From: Fomitopsis serialis
Lineage: Eukaryota > Basidiomycota > Agaricomycetes > Polyporales > Fomitopsidaceae
Assembly (NCBI RefSeq): GCF_022376445.1
Contig: NW_025955038.1
Location: forward strand, 123,703 to 187,702
Length of the DNA: 64,000 nucleotides
Direction of reading: 5' to 3'
Both the position numbers and the translations under genes were made by a program. Numbering within the stretch: the stretch's first letter is position 1; each line of letters begins with the position of its first letter. This document shows, one piece after another, positions 22,049 to 31,476 of this stretch. The notes under the pieces were generated by a model, which saw only the letters and a list, made by a program, of their open reading frames with translations, was not told where the DNA came from and ran no database searches.

Positions 22049-23165
22049 CGCGGGAGTTGCGGGACAGCACGTCAAAAACGGCGGGCAGGCAGCGGGCAGA
22101 AATACAGTGGAACGCATAACAATAACACGTTAGATCTGATCGACACAAAGACAACAGGCAGCCTTACCATTTTGGGAGACAATAACGAAGACAGGGGTAG
22201 AGGCACATAATGCATGACACAGGAGGTACAGACGCAGAGAGGGGAAGGGCGTCGTGCAACACTGCATGTAGCCATGCGCTGAGCGGGCGGGGACAACGAC
22301 TTGATTGGAACCGAGTCGGAGGGCGGTAGTGTTACAAAGCAGCTCAATGAGGCAATAGCCAGTTGCTGTAAATATTCGGGAAGGCAGTTAGTCTCCGTAG
22401 CTGACCAAAAAGAGATACTCTCGTTTTTGGAAGGCAGTCGGGATGCGTCGCGCTTCCGCAGACTTACAGTCAATTGGTAGTGATGGTCTACATAAAACAC
22501 AGAAAAAAGACATAGATTACTGCAGCTTGGTAACGGCTAATGGCGCATCGAGGCATAACGGCGCATCGGCCACATCGACTTTTACTCAGCCACAGACGTA
22601 GACAGAAGCGCTGGTCCAAACAGGTGCAAACGAATTCACCGGATCTGCTTTAGTATACGAGTAATATTCAACGTTAACGATCCTGTGACGCCGGGCCAAA
22701 CTAGCTTCTTGGTGGTGACTGACCTTCCAATTCTCTCGACACACTACGAATCCTGATGAGCCGACCACCTTTCCGGGAACTAGGGCTGTAGGACTCGGAG
22801 GGAGGGAACTGGTTCTGCGTTACTGTGTAGCCTGATCGGAACTCGTGGTGTCACGGACAACGTGTTGCCGCTCGGGAGCGCTCAGCGGAGACTGCCGTAA
22901 GTGCGGTTCTGCGCGTGACGCCACAAGGTACGGCTAAGATTCTTTAAACTGAGAGACGGAGGAGGAGGAGAGGAGAAAGGAGGGTTTTCTCAATGTTCCA
23001 ACGTTTCAAAAATTATGCAATGAAGAAAGTACACATGGGCGCAAATGCAAGCGCTTTCCAAAATTCCACATATGCCAATCAGGCTTTCCGCGGTAGTACT
23101 GTGCAAGAAATCCCTTGTCAACAGTGGTGCCACAGTACTAGTACCGCAATCCATACTGCACTGCG
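22049..23165. other. Intergenic, no gene recognised
   Basis: No supported gene. A purine-rich stretch of GGAGGAGGAGGAG type occurs near 22,958-22,985. The upstream part might be leader sequence of the broken OB-fold-like gene. Confidence 0.3.
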
Positions 23166-24854
23166 TTATGAGTCGGCTGACTCACCGGTGTTCCTTGGCC
23201 ACTGAGACATCTTCCGCAGAGCACCAAGCATGTCCTCTACGGGCTTCCAAGAATCTTCGCCCGGAGTATCGTCATGTGAGTTGATCCACTGGAGTTTGGG
23301 GAAAATCGCGTATAAGAAGGCCCCAATTTCTGCAGGGCAATCCGACGCGTGCGACCGCTGGAAGTCAACGGCTTGGAGGACTTGGTTACAGTAACCGCCA
23401 CCAGGCCTCGCGTCAGGTGAGACAAAGGTCCCAGTGGTGTCCACGTCGATTGCGAGCCAGTTCATCGCCGGGCAGTACCTAGCGAGATGCGCTAAGCCCT
23501 CCAGCGTCACAGACATCCCGGGCTCTTCCTCGGCCACGCTTTGCAGCTGCAGGGATTTCAGACGGGGCCACGACATGGCCATCTCCTTTAGGTCGTCATC
23601 GTCGAGGGCGATATACATCTCAGTGAGAAGCTCGAGTTCGCGGATACGGTGGAAGGCGAAGAGATGACCCAAGGACGCCGCAGTGATGGTGTCAGGTTCC
23701 GGTACCTCCTCGAACTCCATTGACGGAAATAGGTCAATGGTGGTGCGTAGCTCGATGACCTCCAGCATAGCATGCGAGCAGTGGTCACGGATCAGTTGAA
23801 GTGTGCGATCGAACATACTAGAGTCGGAGCCATAGAGCGACGTCAGGGATAGTCGCCGCAGTTGGGGAAGGCTACAGGCCGACAAGATTGTGTTTATGTC
23901 GCTCATCAATGAGAACGTCAGGGTCAAACTCTCCAGAGCACGGAAGATAAAGCTCGGGGCAGCAGCATGGTCTGCTCCAAGTAGACCGCATGCGTCTTCG
24001 TCGCCAGAGTGAATAGTGATCTTCGCCTCCGTGAGATGTGGTAGTGCTGATAACGCGGTGAAGACGTCAGGCTCCAGAGGTAGGGTCGACAGCAATGTGA
24101 GCGACTTCAGTCGTATTAACGACGCGAAGACTTTGGACGGAAGACGTTGATCATCAGGGCCGCCGTTGGCATACATGTGGATGGTGAGTTCATGTATGTC
24201 GGGCGAACGAAAAGGAAGGTGCACCAGCACTTGAGGAACAGCCTGTGATGCGGCGAAATCGGACGACCATACACCCATGTGCAATGTGGAGAGCTGCGGG
24301 CCAAATAACATATGCACAGACTCGTGATGCTCGAACGGCATGTTCTCCGACCACCCGAGGAAGGATAGCTTGGGAAACAAATGATGGGATGGTCTTGATG
24401 AGAAAAGCCAGCAAAAGATTTGCTCCGAGAGGACGCGAGACTTCCTTCGGATTCTCTTCGGGCCATAATGTAATACTCGGACACGCCGAGCATAGAACTC
24501 AAAGCGTTCCCAGTCGCGTTGTGTGGTGGACCTTGTAGGCTCCCTGAGTGTCTGGACATAAATACGAGTTCCAGCCTTGATCACAATGCAGAACGACTGT
24601 ATGCTCACCAGAGTCTTGCCAGAATCATCTGAGATTTTCCACAAGTCTCCCGGTAAACACTCGACGAGATTGCCCAAGCCGTCCTGACGGGACCATACAA
24701 TGTCCAGAGCGGGTTCGTGGAAAGCGCGGCATGTGAGCGCCAATGCAACGAGTGTTGGGAAGTCAGACCTCGACCAACTCTCGCCGTCGTCCAGTGAAAC
24801 TTCACTGACTATCAATTGGATGAGTTCCGGAATGGTAAGGGCCCGATGCACCAT
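23166..24854 (-). CDS. F-box-like protein E (intact)
   Basis: Predicted 543-residue F-box-like protein. Exon 1 runs 24,854-24,609, the intron 24,608-24,552 (57 bases) and exon 2 24,551-23,166. Because the intron is a multiple of three with no stop, a single open frame reads through it. The conserved family splice site and the exon 2 start TLREPTRSTTQRDWERFEFY show that it should be removed. The start at 24,854 (MVHRALTIPELIQLIV) is preferred over an upstream in-frame ATG at 24,923 because all family members start here. Residues 1-60 carry the F-box-like region (LALTCRAFHEPALDIVW). The LRR-like half ends with LDDDDLKEMAMSWPRLKSL, TLEGLAHLARYCPAMNWL and GGGYCN. The role is inferred as SCF substrate adaptor, target unknown. 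Confidence 0.86.
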   Translation of the reverse strand: MVHRALTIPELIQLIVSEVSLDDGESWSRSDFPTLVALALTCRAFHEPALDIVWSRQDGLGNLVECLPGDLWKISDDSGKTLVSIQSFCIVIKAGTRIYVQTLREPTRSTTQRDWERFEFYARRVRVLHYGPKRIRRKSRVLSEQIFCWLFSSRPSHHLFPKLSFLGWSENMPFEHHESVHMLFGPQLSTLHMGVWSSDFAASQAVPQVLVHLPFRSPDIHELTIHMYANGGPDDQRLPSKVFASLIRLKSLTLLSTLPLEPDVFTALSALPHLTEAKITIHSGDEDACGLLGADHAAAPSFIFRALESLTLTFSLMSDINTILSACSLPQLRRLSLTSLYGSDSSMFDRTLQLIRDHCSHAMLEVIELRTTIDLFPSMEFEEVPEPDTITAASLGHLFAFHRIRELELLTEMYIALDDDDLKEMAMSWPRLKSLQLQSVAEEEPGMSVTLEGLAHLARYCPAMNWLAIDVDTTGTFVSPDARPGGGYCNQVLQAVDFQRSHASDCPAEIGAFLYAIFPKLQWINSHDDTPGEDSWKPVEDMLGALRKMSQWPRNTGESADS

Positions 24855-25203
24855 GGAATGAACACTTCTTGGGTTGAAGCACCACCTGCCGTTAATCCAA
24901 CATCCATCTGTAAGTAGTATCACTGACCTCTACCGAGTCTACGACTCACAGCTATAGGTCACCTTCGAAGTAAACAAGATGCACACCTCGTTTCCTTGTA
25001 CAGTTTGAACTGCAGTCTGCCAGTGAGATCGTCAAGCGTGAATGAATTGTGGCTCGTCCGAAGGCTCGGAGCGGAGGAGGAGGAGGAGGACCTATGAGCG
25101 CTAATCCAACAGCGCCCCGAGGGCTGGCAATTGGCCGCCACTGGTCGGGGACGACTGCGGCCTCCATGGCTCGGAAAATCAAGCTTTCAGCACGTCCAGC
25201 ATG

Positions 25204-27754
25204 ATGAGTACCTCGACTTTACCGAACACCGCTGCGCTGGCAGGTCGTCTGGCTGCTCGTGCACGACACCGACACTCCTTGGGCCTCCGAACATCTCAAC
25301 TTGCACGGATCTACGCGCGGTCGTACTCCCAACCACCCGTTCAACAAGGCCTGGCAGGCGAGGTGGACCGGAAGGGAGAATCTGACGCGTCACAACGCCC
25401 TCATTCGCGCGATTCTGAACCTCGCGCTAGGCCGGGAGGTTTCCCAACTTCGGGTTCGTCAGTTGTCGACGCGGCAGCGACAGCTTTGATTGGTCTTGGA
25501 GCTGGTAAGTGTGCGCGATTATGGTGTACTGCATCGCGCTTTGACTCGGTGAACAACAGCCTTTGCACTCTCCAAGGCCAATGATTCGTTCATGTATGCC
25601 GACAAGGATCACCGTCATGACGCGATAATGGCTGCTCCAGAAATCACAACATAATAACTGACAGCAGTGCCTAGTGTTCTTCGGTGGTGTCGCCTACGTC
25701 GCCTGGTACAAGAAGAACGTCCTCGACAAGGTGAGAGCCTCATGCGCTCACATTCAAAGAGACCACTTACTCAGACACCCCGTAGATCGAACTTGCGTTT
25801 GCGAGAGGCTACGACCCAGCCCTCGAGCTCGCAAGCAATCCACGCCAACAGCACGATGCTGGAGACGATTACGTTCATTGGATGAAGCATGTACGCCGCC
25901 GAGAACAGTCCTCACTTGACCGCATCATCAAGGGCGCCGAGGCTGGGCAGTATTACCTATTGCTCGGACCAAAGGTACGCGCCGATGTCGTGCGCATTTC
26001 ACGAGAGGGTCAGAGCGCTGAGCGTGGGTCGCGCAGGGCACTGGCAAGGGCACGATGATGCTGGACGCGATGCAGGCGATCGAAGCCGAGGGCGTCGCTA
26101 TGTGTGATGCGCACCCGGACCTGGAAGTCTTCCGTCTGCGTCTCGGCAAGGCAATGAATTATGAGTTCAACGAGGACACGCAGACCAGTCTCTTTCAAAG
26201 GCGTGATCCGCGGGAAGGTCTGTCGACTCGATCCTCGCGCGCTGGTTCATATTGATCGTATGAACTCGCAGCGGGACCGTGTTTGGATATTGAGCGAGGT
26301 CAGTCGAAGGGGTGTCTGCCTTGCGGCTCCGGTAGTCATATATTACGTCCACAGCGTTGAACAAGCTGGAGAAGGTCGCACTACGATACGCACGAAGAAC
26401 AGGCAGGCCTCTCGTTTTGATCTTCAATAACATCCATTTCTTCAAGAACGACGACGATGGGAGGCAGATGCTTCTGCAGATGCAGCAGCGCGCAGAAAGC
26501 TGGGCCGCTGCCGGTGGGTGTTCCGCTCTCTTCTCACATCGTTCCCGCTCACTCGTCTCGCCCAACAGGGATCCTGACGATGGTGTTCAGCAGGTATTCA
26601 TTATGAAGCTTCATAGTTCTCCTCTGCTCACATGCATTAGCGACGACTTCTGGCCCTTTCTCGTCATGCGTAGGTCACTAGCATGACTGTCTGTGCGTGT
26701 ATCCCTGACACTTCCTTCAGGTAAGACCGCCAGCAGAATGCAGGTGATCCTCCATTCCACTCCCCGCGTCAAATGCACGTTCTGACTGCAGCACCCCATG
26801 TAGGTCGTGACGGTGTCCGACCTGAGCTTCAAAAACGCGCTGCGCGCCTCGGCACAGATGCGCCTGAACGCGAAACTCCCGACCGACTCAGAGGACCTCC
26901 ACGACGCGGTGTCCATAGTGGGCGGACGGCTGTCGTACCTCGCGCAGCTCTCGAAGACCGCGAACATGCGCGAGCACGCGCAGCAGATGCTGGTTGTCGA
27001 GAAGGCGTGGCTGCTGAGTCTCATCGGCCTCATACCCGACTGTGACGACGATGTCATGGACGAGCAGAAGTGGAGCTCGTGCTCGTGGCTCCTCCTGCGC
27101 GAGTTCGTCAAGCAGCGGCGCGAGGACGAGTGCACGCGTGCAGCGGCGCTTGCGGCCGGTGAGCTGTCGTCCGAGGGGCTGGACGAGCTGCCCCTCCCGA
27201 AGATTCCATACGTGAGTATCGCTCGTTTGGGCCTAGCTGTGCTGTCTGCTGACCTCGGCGTTCAGTATAAATGTCGTCAGATAATGACCAGGGCCGACTA
27301 TCTTGAAGGTGCGCCGTAGATGCGTGTCGTTCGCGGACTGTCAACTTAGCGTCCGCCAGACCTCGATCGCGCCAATGTCATAGCCATTGATGTGAGTAGT
27401 TCGCGGTTTCATGAGGGTCGGACGCTGATACGCACTCCCGCCGGATCCCAGACGAACCACGACGTTACGCCGGACTCCGTCCTGCTGCTGCAGGCGGCGC
27501 AGAAGGTCGTGGAGGAGGAAGGGTTTGACGACCTACTGGACGGCGTGCGGAACCGAGTGGACGAGATCGAGAGTCTCCATCGCACGAGGGAGTTGACGGT
27601 GCGTTTCACCGTTGGCCAATACAACGGCCGCACGCATCCTCCCTACCAGTGCGCAAGACGCTAATGAACATCCTTCCAGTTCAAAGACGCAAGCGCGGGT
27701 GATCGCATTCGACTCTCGGTGGACAAAGGGGGCGCGGTTTCGGTCACTGGCTGA
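25204..27754 (+). CDS. Mitochondrial-type P-loop (Orc1/AAA-like) ATPase, intact
   Basis: Predicted 564-residue nucleoside-triphosphatase with 13 exons: 25204-25504, 25675-25730, 25786-25974, 26037-26244, 26355-26513, 26569-26593, 26641-26669, 26721-26743, 26804-27211, 27266-27308, 27360-27391, 27452-27598 and 27680-27754. All junctions keep phase; one donor (GTTCAT at 26,245) is unusual. Residues 1-45 are Arg-rich without acids and end near SYSQ, a mitochondrial presequence. A hydrophobic segment (ALIGLGAVFFGGVAYVAW) around 95-115 may be a membrane anchor. Walker A is GPKGTGKGT, formed across an intron, and Walker B-like is PLVLIFNNIHFF. The motif LFQRRDPREG and the block NKLEKVALRYARRTGRP are typical of this fungal family. 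The C-terminus (DEIESLHRTRELTF) is helical. The precise function is unknown. The right-arm copy is broken. Confidence 0.82.
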
Positions 27755-27929
27755 TAGGCCTGCGTAGAACCACGATCCCGCGAGTATGTTCGGCCACACT
27801 ACCCAACACCGCGTTCAGCGCAAGCATCGCAACGCGTTGAGGACGTGTTTCGGCCTAGTGCGTTCCATTCCCTATCTCGCTGAGCGGCTCGTCGCACCTT
27901 GGCTGTGAGTCGGACGCAGTACATGCATA

Positions 27930-28720
27930 TCAGAGGTCCCAGCCATGCTTTCCCCGCATGAAGGGGACGGAGAGGTCTATCATCCTGTCTCCGCGAACCA
28001 GTGCGCGTCCGCTGATTGGTCCGTCGGCCCTGATAGACGCAAGAAGGTCATTTAACGGCTCGACGCTGGGAGCGCGGATGCCGCTAGAACTCTCATGCTC
28101 TCGTGCGCCTCCTCCCGGCGAACTTTGCACTCGCGCTGGGCCGTCTCACGGTTGGCTGCGAGTGCAGTGACTGCTCCACGATTTGCACGCGCACTAACGT
28201 CCACTGGCGACTCTATAGTTTGTGTAGGGCGCATCTTCGCTTCCTGCATTGTGGGCTGAGGGCCTGACCTCCTCGAGCATCGCGCTGTACGTCCAGACGC
28301 ATCCCGTATCGTGCGTGAAACGCTTGACCCGGGGGATCCCAGATACCTGTCCTCCGACGCATCGCGCACCTTGGGAGAACTGGCACAGCGGCAGGACGGC
28401 GCTCGACGATTGGGCGGGGTTGGGTCTGTCCCCCTTACGCTGGACAGATTGAACATTCACGTAGACGTCTGAGAAGATGTGCATGGGGATGTGAAAGACG
28501 AAACGCTGCGCCCGCGTCTAGCGATGGCGGAGGGTCGGAGCTCTTTGAAAGCATCCGCTGCCGAGGGTCAGCAGATTCCCTCCGCGGCTCTAGACTTGCT
28601 ATCTCGTGGCGAGTAGCGCGTGCTGGCGAGTGACTTTGACGTCGTTTTATATGGTTCGTGTGCAGCTCAATCTCTAGTGAGCATGGCGATTTGACTAGTA
28701 TACTCATTGTGCGTTCCACC
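27930..28720 (-). other. Possible gene or transcribed region, unrecognised
   Basis: Minus-strand open frames here are preserved in both duplication arms (28,719-28,435 is identical in translation). A TATA-like CCATATAAAA (near 28,645-28,655) precedes an ATG near 28,556, and an intron-like GTATCTGG...GCAG segment follows near 28,345-28,245. However, no motif is recognisable, the frames need unsupported splicing, and near identity between arms also covers surrounding DNA. I cannot show that it encodes a protein. Confidence 0.2.
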
Positions 28721-29876
28721 GTCCAGCCGGGTTGGTCTGAGCGAACAATGTAGAAGTGTGTCTACTCTCTAAGCCTCAGTATGAGAATGAAGAATGGAGT
28801 GCGAGCACGTCTACTAGTTCGATAGGACAGACTTCTGCGCTTCGTAGGCACGTTGATATCGTGGCCGCATCGACGAGGTTCCGTTTGCTTCCTGTACTAG
28901 CAGTTTATCCGAGTGGTTGATGAACCATCCGGTTTCACGGACGGCAGCAGGCCGGCCATCTGAGTCTTTCCTCCTGGGTGCAAGTACAGCGCTAGTAGCT
29001 CCAGTTGAACAATAGACAACAATCGCGAGGTGAGATTCGTCGAAGTCGCAGCATGAACAAGAACTGCCCGTTTCGGATTAAGGCAGTCTCCCTTTTCAGG
29101 AGAAGCATCGTATATTGGCTGAGGTGACCATCCGTGTCTCGAGTGTATCGTACTTGAAGTATGGGCACGTTGTTCGTGCCTGTGAGGTTATGACCGGAGA
29201 CGCCGCATACACCTAGTAGGCCACCTGCCCCAAGAGCGTACAGCATTGGACGGTTGAACTTGAAGACGCATTCAATGCAAGTACCGAGGCGACCATGACA
29301 GCCACAGGAATGATGGACGGGCGCGTCGCTGATGGCAGACGCCCCAGCCAAGGCAATCCACCGCGCTACCAGACCAGAGCAAGTGAATGGCGTCATGAGG
29401 ATGACCGTGGATGGTGGCGTTGGCGAGCTCGGGCCCTCGGGCAGGTCGACCAGTATGGCTTATCGATGTCAGGAACGCAGATATGGTGGCTAGTCGGGAG
29501 CGACTCGCCACCGACTTCGAATTCACTGCGTAGCTTGCGGGGCAGCCAGCCCGAAGGAAGACACATATAGATGAAGAGCCGATCCGTACGGGAGCTCGTG
29601 GTCGCCTTCACTGGCTCTACAGTCGGCATACATACATGCATGCATCGGGGTCACGCAGCTAGCCCCGTCTTCGGCAGATCCTAACAACACAGTAGCAGGG
29701 CACCCTTCACTCCGCAGATCATGATCTTGTTATGGACCACGGCACAGGCGAAGTCCGAGAAGGAGGGGCCCTATCCGCAGCACGCCAAAGGCCGCCTTCC
29801 CTCTACGTTGTGGCCATCTGTGAAGTTCAGTAGCACGTACCATAAGGGATCCCAGCAGTCCGAAGACATGCTCGCC
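28721..29876. other. Intergenic within duplication block 3
   Basis: No gene recognised. The right-arm copy lacks about 190 bases corresponding to roughly 29,060-29,270. Open frames here are not maintained between arms. Confidence 0.35.
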
Positions 29877-31468
29877 CAAGAGGCGGCGGATCGGCAGATC
29901 GGGTACACAAGGCCCCCGGGGTGGGGAGGGTGGTCGACCCTTGGATGGGCGATTCCGAAATTTTATACCAGAAGTTCGAAAAAACCGTCATACCCTCCCC
30001 AACTCGGTCGAAGTAGACCGTCGATAGTGTCGGATTAGTTGTAAATTAGCTTCCTGTCACACGCAGACAACCCTTTTTGCACGTGGCCCATTGGCTAGTC
30101 TACTTTTCGAGGTCGGTATTTTCAATCGCAGTCTAAATGTGCGTAGTGGATCGCAGGCGGAACTGTAACCTCAAGTGTGTGGCTGAGCTTGTGGCGGGTG
30201 CGTCTGCGGCGGAAGCAACAGTGCGCTCTCGTCGCGTACTACTACTAGGTCGCCGTCTTTTCCACTGCTCCTCCTCGACTGGACGATGGCGACTTTTACC
30301 GCTATCTACTGTTTCCTTTCACGGGAAGATGTTTTCAGCTAAAGACTCGAACGTTCACCCCGGGCCCTTGCGCGTGCTAACACTGTAACAGTGTTCTCGA
30401 CGTACCGTTGTGCGACAACTCCAAACACGAGCACGCAAACAAGGATGTGTGAGGTTTTCGGGCTCGTTTATCGGGCGCGGCATGCTCAAGAAGGCGACGC
30501 ACGTATTTTCAGTAAGTGTTGTGTGCGCGGCAGGTAGCGATTCAAAGGTATGTCCCTCGCCGTCCGTCTGCGACCTAGTGCACTTTACAGTCTGGATAGT
30601 TCATCAAGCGAGTTTGGTGTGTAGCAGCGTAACCGGAACGGCGCATTTGAGCTCGCTATTCGGTTTGTCCTCTATCTATCCCCCGAGCCTCTGGTCCTTC
30701 TCACCCATACTTTTTCGTCTGCACCTACTCGGCATGCCCTCTTCCGGATTCTCATTTGCCTCGGTATGTGTCTGCCATCTGGCACAACTGGTAGCTAGTG
30801 ACCGTCAACCCGAAATTTCGTCTGTCTGCCCTCGTGCGCGTCCACTCGCCCGCTCAAATGCCTGCCCGCCAATCCACATGCTCTCCTGCACGTTCGCCCG
30901 CTCGCCCATACCCTTGCTTACGTATCCTTGTGCTGAACAGCTTGGAGGCACACACCCGTACGAATAGTTGACCGTGTGTTTGTGCACTCGCTTACTCGCG
31001 CGCACGCCCGCTTTTCTGCCCGCACACTCGCCCATCTAGCTGCAAATGAATCTCCCGGCTCGTTCGCCTGCATGCTCGCCCGTCTGGCACCTACAATGCC
31101 ACCCGCCTGCCGACTACCCGCCTGCCTGATCACCACTCTGCTTCATTGTCTGCCAACTCGGTCGTATGTATACCTGCATATCTGCGTGTCCACGTCTCCG
31201 CCTGCGCTCTCACTAAGCCACTCACACGGCGTCGAAGAATGTGCGGATGTCATAGAGCAGTGTTCACATACTCTACGTGGCTTGTAGATTTTTCAGCAAT
31301 ATAAAGGCACTTTTTTCACTGATTGAACGAGGGTGGGGGGGTGGTCTGGAGACAGGACCGCCGAAAAATAATAATATACAGGGGGGTGGTAGGGTGGGGG
31401 GGTCCAGATATTGAAGTTTCGGAAAAAACCGGCCTTGTGTACGGAAATTTAATTCCTGCCGCCTCTTG
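29877..31468. mobile_element. Non-autonomous DNA transposon (hAT-like), 1,592 bp
   Basis: An insertion present in the left arm only. It starts CAAGAGGCGGC and ends GCCGCCTCTTG, a perfect 11-base terminal inverted repeat, with a second inverted match 26 bases inside each end (GTACACAAGGCC at 29,903-29,914 and GGCCTTGTGTAC at 31,431-31,442). It is flanked by an 8-base direct repeat, TGCTCGCC, at 29,869-29,876 and 31,469-31,476. The right arm has one copy of this octamer and no insert (54,499-54,506). Eight-base target duplications and CA-starting ends suggest the hAT superfamily, although the fifth base does not fit the usual hAT end. Similar direct motifs sit near both ends (GAAGTTCGAAAAAACCG at 29,971 and GAAGTTTCGGAAAAAACCG at 31,413). 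No transposase is visible, so it would need a helper. Confidence 0.85.
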
Positions 31469-31476
31469 TGCTCGCC

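Noticed and set aside
28052..28484. Overlapping minus-strand frames conserved in both arms as a definite gene
   Set aside because: Conservation is explained by near identity of the surrounding DNA; no domain is found and the required splicing is unsupported, so it is listed only as a possible gene.
30137..31287. Open frames inside the transposon-like insertion as a transposase
   Set aside because: They read as CTCGCCCGC-type repetitive sequence and short unrelated peptides; no DDE, BED zinc-finger or hAT dimerisation segment is visible.
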